In this document: positions 20,345 through 31,607 of the stretch, one piece after another | Position numbering within the stretch: the first letter of the stretch is position 1 | How the letters are laid out: each line of letters starts with the position of its first letter | Origin: Dendrolimus kikuchii | Taxonomy: Eukaryota; Arthropoda; Insecta; Lepidoptera; Lasiocampidae | Reading direction: 5' to 3' | NCBI GenBank assembly: GCA_019925095.2 | Contig: CM034405.1 | Span: 11,480,401 to 11,544,400 of the forward strand | Length of the DNA: 64,000 nucleotides | Notes under the pieces: generated by a model | What the model was told of the DNA's origin: nothing | Database searches by the model: none | Seen by the model: only the letters and a program-made list of their open reading frames with translations | Position numbers and translations under genes: made by a program

Positions 20345-20925
20345 AGAAACAATAGATATTTAATTCATTCAGTGTCATAGAATACCAGCGTGTTCTTTTA
20401 GTTCTATGCCTATCAACCAAATTAATTAAATGTCGTTGATTCATTTAGATGAATTTAGATTTTTGACAGAAATATACTGTCTGTGGAGGTTCACGAAGAA
20501 GTACTTTTCACAATAAAACGAAATATTTAATTGATGATTAAATGATTATCTCTTGTAAAAAGACTTGATATTATTATCAGACTTAGTAATCTTTTTCTTG
20601 AAAAAAGACTTGATATTAGTAACAATCTTAGTTGTCTTTTTTCAAGAGATAATCATTTAAAGATCCAGTAAATATTTCGTTATATTGTGAAAAGTACTTC
20701 TTCACGAACTTCTACAGAAACTATATTTCTGTCAAAATCTAAATTCATCTAAATGAATCAATTTTTTTTAATTAATTTGGTTGAAAAGCATAGAACTGAA
20801 AGAACACGCCAGTATTCAATTACATCGAATGATTCAAGTTTATATTTCTATGGATAACTTTGGTCGATTTAATCAAATTGAAAGACAGAAATCATCCGTC
20901 AAATATCGGCTTAAGATTACCGCAA
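20345..20925. mobile_element. Large foldback element of family IR-1
   Basis: Bases 20379-20819 form an inverted repeat with arms of about 190 bases: ATACCAGCGTGTTCTTT on the left against AAGAACACGCCAGTAT on the right, and GAGATAATCATTT against AAATGATTATCTC near the centre. The sequence flanking the right arm matches the IR-1 arm at 7975-8105, and a decayed counterpart is seen left of 20379. No transposase is encoded. The 120-codon frame at 20781-21143 crosses the arm and is not a gene. Confidence 0.75.
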
Positions 20926-21464
20926 ATGAAATCGTCTATTCACTTATAACGGACAGTTTTGGCAACTTCTCCATATCAAGAATTATTGGAGTGTTCTATA
21001 TATTCCTTCAAGAATATATCGTTCGAAAGTTTGTTGTTGTTGAAGAGACCCGTATTCCGAGTCTTGCTTTGCGCCATTGTGTGCTGAGATTATCGGTGCG
21101 AGACACAAAGGGCACAAAAGCCAGTTTATCAAAACACGACTGACTGGATATCTTCGCTCACAAGTTCACTTCGTGTGCTTGAATGAAACTTGACCTACTG
21201 GCCTAACGATATACTATTCTGACTATTCATCCTACCCGTATTGATTAGAAATCAGATTTGGTACAAAGCAAACGGAAACAAGGTGGGTAGCGTCTGCGAT
21301 ACTAAAATGTGCATATCGATAGGCACTTGATTAATTGTGACCTTAACAGACTGGAGTGTGAATCAACTGCCACCATTAAGGATGGTGTAGCGTCGCACAA
21401 TAAACAAAAAATTAGCCCTGGTATCTCCTCTGGCCTCTTGTGGTTTTCCTAGATCGCTTGAACA
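20926..21464. other. Stretch before a LINE tail, unassigned
   Basis: Part of this may be a very decayed body of the LINE whose tail follows, but I could not align it. Nothing else was recognised. Confidence 0.35.
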
Positions 21465-21605
21465 TGGGGTACTTCAAAAAGGATGTAAACAGATTTTTAA
21501 AGTCTCAACGACGTAGGCACCACTACGGCTCCCTCAGTGTTGCAGATATCCATGGGCGACGATACCCCTTGCCATCAAGTGGACCTGTTTGCTAGTTTGC
21601 CTACA
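21465..21605 (+). pseudogene. Jockey-type LINE, last 44 codons
   Basis: An open frame reads NMGYFKKDVNRFLKSQRRRH, then YGSLSVADIHGRRYPLP, SSGPVC and a TAG stop. It corresponds to NMGFFKKGVIKFLRGRQR at the end of LINE-A. Its final part is the same sequence as the 3' third of the short retroposons (GTTGCAGATATCCATGGGCG against GTTGCAAATGTCCATAGGCG), which identifies the source of that segment. Confidence 0.75.
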
Positions 21606-21988
21606 AGCAAACATAAAAGAGTGCGTTTCTGACCGCGCACGTTGCAAGGTGCCGAAGAATAATTGGGAAATGTTTATGTTATTTGGTTACGAAATTCTAA
21701 AAAAACATTTAACGAATAATTATACCGTGGAATATTTTTGCTTCAGAATCTATTTACAAGTTCAACAAATTTTTGGTAAATGTTTAAACTTGAATTGTTT
21801 CAACAGATTTTCTTTAATACTTGGGAAGAAAATATCTCGCCACCTATTAACTTCAATATAACAAACATCGGTATAATTTCAACGACGTGACTAATAATAC
21901 CCACAAACTTACGTACATCGAAAAAATTCTTTTGTTATACGTATGACAGCCAACCCTAAATTATATAATATTATATCTGTGATTTTAT
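21606..21988. other. AT-rich stretch, nothing recognised
   Basis: A 90-codon frame here has no recognisable domain and looks like chance. Confidence 0.4.
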
Positions 21989-22080
21989 ACAGTTACAAAT
22001 GTCCATAGGTGATGGTAATCACTTTCCATCAGGTGGGTCGTCTCTCTATTCGTTGAACTCATGGAATAAAAAAATAAAAA
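21989..22080 (+). repeat. Short retroposon, 3' end only
   Basis: AAATGTCCATAGGTGATGG and TTGAACTCATGGAATAAAAA match the tail of the short retroposons; the head is missing, as with 5'-truncated retrotransposition products. Confidence 0.7.
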
Positions 22081-23582
22081 ATACAGTAATGAAAATAATA
22101 ATGTTTGTTGAAAATAATATTGCATGTCTACCAGGTCGACTATCCTCAGTGGGAAATATTCATTAAAAATAGTGCATGCTCTCATCATCTTTAGCGAACA
22201 ACAGGTTGTACGCCTTTTAAAGAGCTGTGGTAGAAATATTTTGCAAAAGTCATTATTTACTTATATTGTAAACGAGTTGTGTCGGTGTAATATTTTTATA
22301 TTTATAAAGAATCAATAAACAGCTAAACAGTTGACTTAAAACATGATGGTGTTTCATGTAATGAAAAAAAAATGTGTGTGTGTGTGTGCAGTTCATACGC
22401 AGTAGTAGTGACACAAAGTGTGACAAGGGGTGGTAGGGATTCTAAATTTCGTGACGTCACATTTCATATGTTAAATCGTTGTAATATATTTAAGCTATAA
22501 AACACAAAATTTTGAGTACGGTAAGTAGTATTAACGAAAAATTTCAAAACATTTCCAATTCTATCTGTATGATCATAGTGTTTAAATTATTAAATGAAAT
22601 GTATTCTATCTCATTCTCTCGCAAGCTTTTAGACCTATAGATTTATGTGTTTATCTTTTTTTAGTGTCGCTTTATCATTTCACTGAGTGTCAAATCACAA
22701 CGATTCTAAAGAAATTTCACTTCAAAAAACAGAATTAATGTGAAGAAGAATGTTAAACTAGAAGATTCATAGCAATTGATGAATATGATGCATTGTTTCT
22801 TATGGGAAGGATGCCATACAAAAGTGTGGGTGGAGAAGTATAATTATACTGCACCGACTCTAAATTATTTATAAAAGAATGAGATAAAAGATAATACAGA
22901 GAGAGTTATTTTAGGAAGTCATCAGTAGGTACTCCAATATAAAATATGACTAAAAATAACAAATTTGGCATATTCATAAAAAAGTTCTTCAGCTCTTCAT
23001 AATTTTTAAAGATCTTACCAAAAATATTCTACATACACAATATACAGTGAAAAGCTTATATGACCCTCAGTTAAAATGATGTAGATATTGTGGCTATCTA
23101 ATACTAATTTATGATTGTGTCGCGGTTTTACTATTCCTTTGCATTGCGCAAAATAGCCTACACCTTTATGTAAATCCATGTAGATCCAATAAGTAGTTTT
23201 CGAGTAAACTTACGGACTTGACCAATTTATAAGGGTTCAGGGACAAAAGTAAAGTATTTGACGCTGTTTAAGGTTAATAAACCATTTAACGACTCTGAGT
23301 ACGAATTTTAAGCGATTAAAATTACTTGTTCAGTAATTTGATGACAATGCGGACTATTGTTTAAATAGTTAGAAAAACCTTTCAAGCTTCGAGAAGTTTC
23401 CACTCGAGAAAGGAGTCATTAGGAAAGTTAGGCGGAAAGTTTTTGTTCGCGGAAAATAAATATTTCCTGACTAGGTTGTTAACAATTGTGTTTTTGTTGT
23501 ATCATTTACGAAATTGTTTATATTTATAGACAATTTATTATTGTACAAGGAAATTTTCCTTGAAGTCGTGGTAGGTTTAGGG
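22081..23582. other. AT-rich stretch, nothing but a short (TG)n
   Basis: A (TG)n run is at about 22374-22388. No gene was recognised. Confidence 0.45.
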
Positions 23583-23830
23583 TTTTTTTTTATTACAGGA
23601 GATCTGCAGATAGGCAGACAGCCCACTTGATGGAAAGCGGTTACCATCGCCTATGGACATTTGCAACACCAAAGTTGCTACAAATGCGCTGCTGTTCTAT
23701 TAAGGGAGACTGGGATCTGGTCACTAATGCCGGAACACAACTCAAGGTTGTTATGGCGACATACTTTAGACCAGGGGTGGTAGCCATCCAGTCGGGTAAA
23801 TACCCTACCACCTGGCTGTGGGTTGTTAAG
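23583..23830 (-). repeat. Short retroposon, minus strand, head-truncated
   Basis: Reverse complement of the family: it starts with the poly(T) of the tail, contains GCAGACAGCCCACTTGATGG and CACAACTCAAGGTTGTTATG, and stops in ACCTGGCTGTGGGTTGTT. About 50 bases of the head are absent. Confidence 0.8.
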
Positions 23831-24753
23831 GGTGCAGGCAGAATTAATCTATGAATCTATAGATTGAAACTAGAGATCAGATTCTTTATATTTCTTTAAG
23901 TCGAGACATTAGGATAAAACAAACCTGTAGTGTTATTAAGTTTCACACAAAATGTCGCTTAAAACAAATAGCCTTTCAACCCACGATATGGATATGTATC
24001 TTGGCCGGGAAGTATGTACCGCGTAAGTTTTCTGACCAAATAAAATATAATCAATAAACGGTAATTAACCCACTTATTGATTTTCGATCGAGGTTATTAA
24101 TTTATTAAATCTACTAATCCGGCTTTGATACATAGTTGAGTGGTGAAGCTTATGGGCTGCTATAATAAAAAAAACCTGTCTAATATCACGAAGAATAATG
24201 AAAAATGCGAATTAGTTTAAATAAAACAAGATACCGAGAAAGACGCCGTAATTCGCAAAAAAAGGCAAAGCCTGAAATTTTTTATTGTTTGTAAGTTAAG
24301 AAAAACTTATCTCATACTACGCAAGTACGTACCATCCAGATAAAAATGGAGCCCACAAATAAGGTTGACTCGATTCTCGGCGCTGGCAATACTCGCTTTG
24401 AATTTTACGTGCCATAATTTCAGTCTACTAAATGCCCAATAAAAAAGTGGGGCCATTTCTTGCGGCCCGGGAACTGTAACTGTGAGGAAGGAAGACATTG
24501 GAGTGACGTTAGTTTGATATACGAGCTTCGTCTTTTGTGCGTTCGTCGTTAATACGGGCACACAATGCGCACCCGACAGCTCTCTGGAGTTACGCTCGAC
24601 TTAAGGAAGCGGCCTATTACACTGTAGCGTAATGTTTGTTATTGCCGAGCGCATATATAAAGTATGAAAATATATACATACTTGCTAAGACAAGTCGTAA
24701 GAAATATTTTTCTATGGCATTTAAGTTATAAGAATACCTTTTTATTATGATAA
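23831..24753. other. Stretch with an unassigned GC-richer segment
   Basis: The part 24300-24650 is richer in G and C than its surroundings and has an 84-codon minus-strand frame (24307-24561) without a recognisable domain. It could be an old repeat; I cannot assign it. The rest shows nothing. Confidence 0.35.
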
Positions 24754-24835
24754 CTAGAGTTTTCCCCGCGGCTTCGCGGCTTGCTATATAACCCTTGTTT
24801 ATTTAGCCAGTAAATTTTCACACAGGTTACATTGT
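24754..24835 (-). mobile_element. Helitron-like 3' end fragment
   Basis: CTAGAGTTTTCCCCGCGGC is the reverse complement of the 3' end of the Helitron-like element at 32544-33117 (GCCGCGGGGAAAACTCTAG). The body is missing or unrecognisable. Confidence 0.6.
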
Positions 24836-24837
24836 CT

Positions 24838-25345
24838 AAAAGTATCTAAAAACATCATGTATCTAAAAAGTGTCAAAAAGAGTCTAAAAAGTACCAATAC
24901 AGTTTCTAAAAAGTATTTAAGAAGTGTCTAAATAATATCGAAGAAGTACCTAAAAGTATCTAAAACGTATCGAAAAGTACAAACAATACCAAAAAGTAAC
25001 AAAAAGCACCAAAGAATATTGAAGGTACCGAAGAGTACATAAATTATCAAAAAGTATAACCTTGAGTTGTGTTCCAGCATTAGCGACCAGGTTCCAGTCT
25101 CCCTTAAGAGAGCAGCAGCGCATTTGTAGCACCTTTGATGTTGCAAATGTCCATAGGCGATGGTAACCGCTTTCCATCAAGTGGGCCGTCTGCCTGTCTG
25201 CTGAACTCCTGAAATACAAAAAAAGTACAAAAGATTGAAAAGACGTAAAAATTCCAAAGTCCAATAGGCTCAAAACTCCGAAAAAGGTCGAAAGGTCTAG
25301 AAGGCCCAACAGGTCCCAAAAGTCCAAACAATTCCAAAAAGTCAG
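24838..25345. repeat. Degenerate decamer array, split by a retroposon
   Basis: Units like AAAAGTATCT, AAAAGTGTC and AAAAGTACC follow one another with about ten-base spacing from 24838 to 25056, and again after the inserted retroposon from 25224 to 25345 (AAAAAGTCCA-like units). Confidence 0.65.
25057..25223 (+). repeat. Short retroposon, 5'-truncated
   Basis: It starts within the AACCTTGAGTTGTGTTCC segment and ends CTGAACTCCTGAAATACAAA. AAAAAGTA lies on both sides (25049-25056, 25220-25227) and may be a target duplication, though such words are frequent in the host array. Confidence 0.8.
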
Positions 25346-25384
25346 TATAGTCTCTATTTAGTAATTAGTAGTTAGAGTAAAAGG

Positions 25385-25505
25385 CGCTATCGGGACACTA
25401 GCACATTTTCTGGGATGAAAAGTATCCTATGTTCATTCTCGATATTGAAACTCCACATGCCGTACATTTTAGCAAAAAGGGTCCAGTAGTTTTTCAATAA
25501 TATTA
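25385..25505 (-). mobile_element. Helitron-like internal fragment
   Basis: TTTTCTGGGATGAAAAGTAT, ATGTTCATTCTCGATATTG and GTCCAGTAGTTTTT resemble the reverse complement of the element at 47058-47849 (CGAGGATGAACATGG, TTTTCATCCCG). Confidence 0.4.
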
Positions 25506-26624
25506 ATAATATGGATGATACATATAAAGCCCGATTTCCACTAAAGCGGGGAGGAGAAGAGATGCTTTGTATGGAGATGACCAACAAGATAAGTTTATCC
25601 ACTGATTCTCTCCACGTGGCTTTGCTGGACACTATTCTATCACAGGTAAAAATAATAGGATCAAGTTGTTTTACAAATCTCCATACAAATACTATGGAAG
25701 ACAGCATATTATGAATAATAATAGTCCATTAAAAACATACGTCAATAAATCTCATGAATCATACACATGTAGATGGCGCCACAGGTTATTTTACTCACGT
25801 TTTTCGCGTTTTATTCTTTACATTTTACTCAAACATTGAAAGTTCTTTTAACTGATTGGTTTGGTTTTAAAAATATGTTGTAAATTATAAAACAACAAAA
25901 AACAAGACAAGAATAAGCTATGGCGCAAACTATTCATGTAGCAATTAATAATTATTTCGTTTTATATTGCTTACTAAGTCATTGGTCTTACGTCACTTTC
26001 GGTCTCTTTGTACTGGCAACTTTTAGCTACTTTTATGTATGCATTTTGTTATAAATTGCAATTTAGATTTTTGTTTATATTTTAGCTGTATAGATATGTA
26101 ATTTGTTTTGTGCATCAATAAAATAAATATATGAAAAAAGATTGCTATTATTATTCTCCAGCTATGATATGAATTTGTTTTGTTTGGTGTGATTAGCAGC
26201 CAAGATATTTACAAGCTCAGGGAGGCGAAGTGTGAGGGTATAGTTAATTGTGGTTTGTGTCAATGTCAAAAATGGTGAGATCTGAACGGACCATTGCGTA
26301 GGCGTGTGAAGGAAAAAGCCTTTTTGAGGGCGTTAAGTGTAATCTTAGGAATTCCTAGTACGATATGAATAAAATACAGAAATTCTTGTCTAAGATCGTA
26401 CGACTTTTACTAATTTCAAGGTATTATTCCTTAATATTCTCTTATTATTATATTTAGTAACTTTTTAACGCCTTGTTCCCGTCCTCTATTGCAATTAAAA
26501 GGGCAATATCTTCTATTTAGGTACTTACGTATTTCAATTTCGATATTATTTATGTTGTAGGATTTAGAAGTTATGTCGCGCGAACGAAGCGACGGGCACA
26601 CGTAGTGCATAATATAATAACTTA
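25506..26624. other. AT-rich stretch; possible decayed repeat at 25511-25714
   Basis: A 67-codon frame at 25511-25714 has no recognisable domain. The string GTCGCGCGAACGAAGCGACGG near 26575 looks like the 3' hairpin of a Helitron-like element. Nothing else was seen. Confidence 0.35.
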
Positions 26625-26835
26625 ATATTATAAATGTAGATATGAGTTTGTTTGTTTGTTTCTGATGTTCTCACGCCTTAACTACCGAAGAGGTCGTCAC
26701 GGAATTTTGCATACACTTTGTCAGATAAAAAATGACATAGGGTACCTTTTATACAGAAAAAGTACTGTTCCCGAGAGATAGACGAATATAACGAATAAAT
26801 ACATCGTCATGGTAACGATAATGACAATATAACTT
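26625..26835 (+). mobile_element. Helitron-like 5' part
   Basis: TTAATATTATAAATGTAGA is a typical head, and GACGAATATAACGAA with CGTCATGGTAAC recur near 43230-43330. Confidence 0.45.
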
Positions 26836-27592
26836 TAATGTGTTGCTGTGTTGCTCTTATGGTTAGTTCCAGCTTCGCTTGGCATTTATAATTAGGTACT
26901 GTGAAATAAAAACTAAATTTGACATTTCTATGAATTATAACATGCCCACTTCATGACATACAAATATATACTTTATGGCGCAAGCAAAGTCGTGGGAAAA
27001 AGCTACTTTAATTATAAATTGAATAGCTAAAGCAAATGAAGCCTTATTTATTTTAGCGTTAAGTTTTCAATCAATAGTGGTTGTTTTGTGTAGAAGCTGC
27101 GCCGCAACAGCTTTGTGCAAACGTTAAGGGAAATAATTGTATGCACATAATTATTTTTGAAACTTGCTTTGTGTGGTTACGGGTACTGTGTTGTGGCACC
27201 CTGAAAGACGTAAGAGAGCACCTTTGATGCAATAATGTTATACATGAAATGTGGAACAATGTTCTGCTGTGTAACATTTCGGCTTGAACTTTCTACATTG
27301 AGTTACTTGTCGCTCTCAGAGTCAGTCAGATATTCACGAATAAATGACACTTATTTAATTTTACTGAAAATTTAATCAGAACTGTTTTACAGTTGTCAAA
27401 GGTTACATAATTTGTGGTAGTTTAATCATAAACTTTATTTAGTGTTGAGTTAATTTTACTAACAGCTCTGTTTGCGTATGGGTTACTCATATTTTATACA
27501 AATGCTTAGCTTTGAATGGAAGCTGGAGAGAAAGCCGGGCTAAAATAAAAGTGGTATTCCGACTGCATATATAATATTGTCTAACTATGCCC
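26836..27592. other. AT-rich stretch, nothing recognised
   Basis: No gene or repeat was identified. Confidence 0.4.
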
Positions 27593-28121
27593 GCGACTTT
27601 GTCCATACTTGACTGGAAATTCCTGGTGGATTCCCGGGACACAAAACACCGCAGCTATCGTTTTAGTGAAAACTGTGTCGGAATAATCTAATTTTTACGC
27701 ACACAAGCAATTACAACCCGCTCCCGAGAAAATTTCCGCGGGATACCCAGGATAGAAAGTAGCGCAGATTTTATGCCAGAGAATTTGCTAGTGATTAGTG
27801 AAAATATTATATCAGAATCCATGTTCTTTTCAACCGGGCCAATTTAAGCCGCTCCCAAGAAAATTCCAGTCGAATTCCTGGGATATAAAGTACCGCAGAT
27901 TTTAAGTCTGGGAATTTGCTATCGATCAGCGAAAACCGCATTGAAATTGACTTAATAGTTTTATGTGAACCCCGAATAAATAGACAAAACGACAAACAGA
28001 CAAGAATTTTTAAAAAAATGCATCGTGTTCTCCATCCTTTATATAGTCTATTCCAGATGTTTTGTTTTAAATAGCTTCAGTTTACATTCACGGCATGTTT
28101 AGAATTTTATAATATTATAGA
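27593..28121 (-). mobile_element. Helitron-like element, family H2
   Basis: Read on the minus strand it starts TCTATAATATTATAAAATTC and ends in the GACAAAGTCGCGGGCATAG hairpin. It shares the family order (CGAAAACCGCAT, GTTCTCCATC, GGCATGTTTAG) with copies at 8290, 45549, 55641 and 58300. Confidence 0.7.
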
Positions 28122-28125
28122 TAGA

Positions 28126-28390
28126 CTAGTGGTCCCGGCAGACGTTGTCCTACCCTGAAAAAGTAAAAATCTAGGTCCTGATTGTAGTGCCTCCTACCGG
28201 TTCCAATTGTGAATCTAAACCACCCGGGGACACAATTAAACACACACAAAAATCGTCAAAATTGGTCCAGGAAATTAGGAGGATCCTAGAACCCTATCTC
28301 AGCGCCACCTGCCGGTTTCAATTGTGAATCTAAACCATCTGAGAGCCCACTCAAATACATTTCTACGATTCATCTTTATTTATATATATT
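28126..28390 (-). mobile_element. Helitron-like element, family H3, first of two
   Basis: Minus-strand reading ends GGACAACGTCTGCCGGGACC then ACTAGT. It abuts the preceding H2 element with only a few bases between, and is followed directly by a second H3 copy. Confidence 0.65.
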
Positions 28391-28593
28391 AGATAGTGGT
28401 CCAGGCAGACGTTGTCCTGCCTTGAAAAAAATTAGAACCCGATCGTAGCGCCACCTACCGGGTCCAATTGTGAATCTAAACCATTCTCGAATCCACCTAA
28501 ACACACAAAAAAGTTCATCGAAATCGGTCCAGCCGTTTAGATGAAGTTCTGTCACATACATACGCACAGAAGAATTATATATAGGTATAAAGA
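28391..28593 (-). mobile_element. Helitron-like element, family H3, second of two
   Basis: It repeats GTGGTCCAGGCAGACGTTGT, GCGCCACCTACCGG and CCAATTGTGAATCTAAACCA of the first copy and contains the fuller head (CATCGAAATCGGTCCAGCCG, TATATATAGGTATAAAG). Confidence 0.65.
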
Positions 28594-29942
28594 TAAATCA
28601 GACAAGTCAAGCATGGACAGGGCAAATCAGTTAACGCACAATAGAGAGTACCATAGAGGGAACGAACTTCAATTGTTATTTATTTGGCTAGTCAACCTAA
28701 AAAGAAATAAATCGTGTAATAATAATTACTCTATATCTCACAAACTACTTATCGGATTTTGTTCTAACCTATTTTTGTTAAAAGTAGAATTGAAGTGTTG
28801 TACAAAAGGAAAGGAGAACATAATAAAATTGTACGAATAAAGTGAAACTAAACATCAAAGCGTCATATTCTTAGTATTCTTTTCCCACGGTAAAACTATT
28901 AAAAATTCAGCATACATTTATGTCGAAACATTGCTACAAGTAAATTTGTTTAAACAAACAAGCTTACATTGTCTAAAAATTGTGCTTTTTCTTTTAAATT
29001 TTTTGATTTGCTACTCCTAAACAGGGATACAAAGCCAAATTTAATCTGTTCCAACGACTCGAGACCTCTGAATAGAACAGACAGAAGCCGCAGGTGTTCC
29101 ATTATTCCGTTTTAATGGTGCCAACGCCATTCAGTTAGGCTTTATACAAAGACCGGAGACTTCAAAATAACCTCATACGTACTACAATGGCTTTATATAG
29201 GAAGACAAGTTGCATAGTATCACGCTTCGGTTTTATTATTCGTGTCCTTTTCTATTGTTTTTAACAAGCCTCTTTTGACGTAATCAGATAAGTACTATTC
29301 TCTTTTATTGTCTCCTAAATCGTCTTATTTATACGATTGTCTTATCTTTTTATTCTCGCTTTCGTGTACGAGTATCTTTGGGGTGAATATCCTGAGCGCA
29401 ATATTGATCGAAATCAGGTTTACTTTAAAGACCATCTTTTTAAGAACACATAAAACAGAAAATGTTTTATGTGCCTTTTTGATAGTAATACCGCGTATTA
29501 ATTAGTGATATTGTACCCAAAAATGAATGATCTATAAAAATGTGGTTGCGGGCAATGATGCGCTCAGGAGACTTGCCCCTTTCCTTTTAGGGTTGCATAG
29601 CTATTTTAGTAAATTGGTACCCATAGTCAATCGTTCTCTGACCGTTATATTTCCTAATTATTACGGGTTGTATATGAATATGAATGAAATTTGCTAGGAA
29701 AATATATTCTATATATATTTATTACTTGAAAAACATTGAATAATATTTCATAATGATATTTTTATTTTAGTCTTAAAAAGTATATTCCCCCTCCCCACTT
29801 GCTTCTGATCTATAGGGCAGAGAATTCTAAAATAATTGGAATATTTCCGGCTAAATACTTTCCTGAGTGTTTCGTAATCAAATTAATTCGAATCCTTTAC
29901 TGAGCGTGGAAAGACATTTAGCTGGTTTTTATAAACACGTGC
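28594..29942. other. AT-rich stretch, nothing recognised
   Basis: A 99-codon frame at 28541-28840 runs out of the Helitron-like element and has no domain. No gene was recognised. Confidence 0.45.
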
Positions 29943-30040
29943 AACAGATAGTCCTACCACATGGTAGGACTATCTGTTTTTATTTATGTGTATGCCTGTT
30001 TTGTATACATATACAAAACAGGTATACACATAAATAAAAA
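29943..30040. repeat. Two consecutive palindromes
   Basis: The first has perfect 17-bp arms (29943-29959 and 29962-29978, AACAGATAGTCCTACCA) with a two-base centre. The second has 31-bp arms with one mismatch (29977-30007 and 30010-30040), also with a two-base centre. They overlap by two bases. The 91-codon frame across them is an accident of the palindromes. Confidence 0.9.
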
Positions 30041-31100
30041 CAATAATTCAATTCACTCGATACGAAAAATGGCTCGTTTTCCCCTAGGCGCCGATAAATT
30101 TCTAAGGATACATAGCCGCTTGTGGTGTTTGGATGATACAAATATCATTGTAGTGGATAATAATATTGTATTATGCAAATTGTTAAGTAAGTTCGCACAT
30201 TGGTATCGTCGAAAGAACACGCAACTGCGTGCGTAGCAATGCGCGAGGACGAAATATTCAAGTCGATTGTTCAAACATCTCTATATCTTTCGATTGTTTC
30301 CACTTGCAATCGATGACGTCGAATTCAATTCCGGAGTTGTATTTAACGGACGAACCGATGAATTGACTCGACTTAGTAATGGTTGACATTAGGCCGGAGC
30401 GACAGTTTTATCATTGGCAGACTGTCAGGTCTTGACGTACACATTAAAGCTATCGGTCCGACCTAATATGAACATCGCTACGATACGAACATCGGACAGT
30501 CACTGCGGTCGCTCTCCGGCAGTTGTGAGTTGGCTTTTGTATACAATGGACGACAATAATGTTTTGGTTGTAATGTTGTATTTAAATAGTAGACAGAAGA
30601 AAAGAACATTGTATATTAATTTCGCCCTCCATGTTTAAATTTGTCCAGCGTACACGCCGGCGGCGAAACTGCTGGCGAGTGCGGGGAACGTGCGGGATAG
30701 TGATAGGTAGGCGGGTGTCTCCGGTAAATGTGTCGTTGCTGACAGTTTTATCGTATCGCAATAATGTCAACAGCGTAACTGAAATACTAATATACATACC
30801 TTTGTCGTTCCGGTATAACTGTCGGTCCGATCTAATGTGAATCGGCATTTACGAGTATGACTGGTCTCGTCCGCCGCCTGCAAGTTGCCTCAAAAGAATC
30901 GATTGTTAAGTCGAGAAGCAAGTCGATTGTTGACTCGATTGTAATTTTGTGTCGATTGTGTTTCGATTGTTTGGACATCTCGGTATCACCCCACACTATG
31001 CGTGCGGGTTGTATTTTGTGCAGAGGTTCACGCGCTCCGAAGTCTCGCGCCAGTCATCGTCAATGCGAATCAATAACTTCAACCTATTTTATGATTTAGT
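30041..31100. other. GC-richer stretch with TCGATTGT cluster and MITE-like ends
   Basis: TCGATTGT occurs seven times (30263, 30290, 30899, 30923, 30935, 30952, 30963). An inverted pair, CATTAGGCCGGAGCGACAGT (30388) and GGTCCGACCTAATATG (near 30457-30472), looks like a small MITE; a relative is at about 30735-30838. Frames up to 88 codons here have no recognisable domain. Confidence 0.5.
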
Positions 31101-31343
31101 CATTCACTTTTATTGGTCTTGTACGTGCTTCTGAACGTGCATCATTCTGCTACAATAAAAAAATTCCCAACGACTCTTTATATCGCTATAAAAGTATAAA
31201 AATGTTGATAGCACTTTTTGCGCCATGCCAAACTCTACATCGTTGGTGTTGTTTACATTTTAGGCAGCTGAAGCCAAAATCGAGTCAGTCTTTCTGTCCA
31301 TCTATATTACTCCTATTTCACCTGGAGACTTCTACTGGCACTA
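31101..31343. other. Short AT-rich stretch
   Basis: Nothing recognised. Confidence 0.4.
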
Positions 31344-31607
31344 GGGGAAGGTGGAGCAGCTTTATACAGCTTTTGCTAGAATGTCTCTTTATAGATATAT
31401 TACACTTTATTTGTGTTTACTTGTTAGCTGAATTATTTAAATCTATCCCGTCGCGTGCGGCTAGTGCTCGGTTGTTAAACTACATTGGAGAATGGGGGCA
31501 CATGAGAGCTACATACACGATCAAACGTTTTAGTTCTGTGTTTTTAATACTATAGATATATCCACTATCCAAGTCTGTCCTGTATACGAAGCCGCCCCAT
31601 CTTCCCC
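31344..31607. mobile_element. MITE with about 30-bp terminal inverted repeats
   Basis: The left end GGGGAAGGTGGAGCAGCTTT is answered on the right by AAGCCGCCCCATCTTCCCC. TA lies on both sides (31342-31343 and 31608-31609) as expected of a TA target duplication. No transposase is encoded; the 117-codon frame crossing it (31202-31555) is not considered real. Confidence 0.65.

Noticed and set aside
30053..30848. Frames of 73-91 codons near the TCGATTGT cluster
   Set aside because: No domain, no consistent splice sites, and one of them spans a palindrome.
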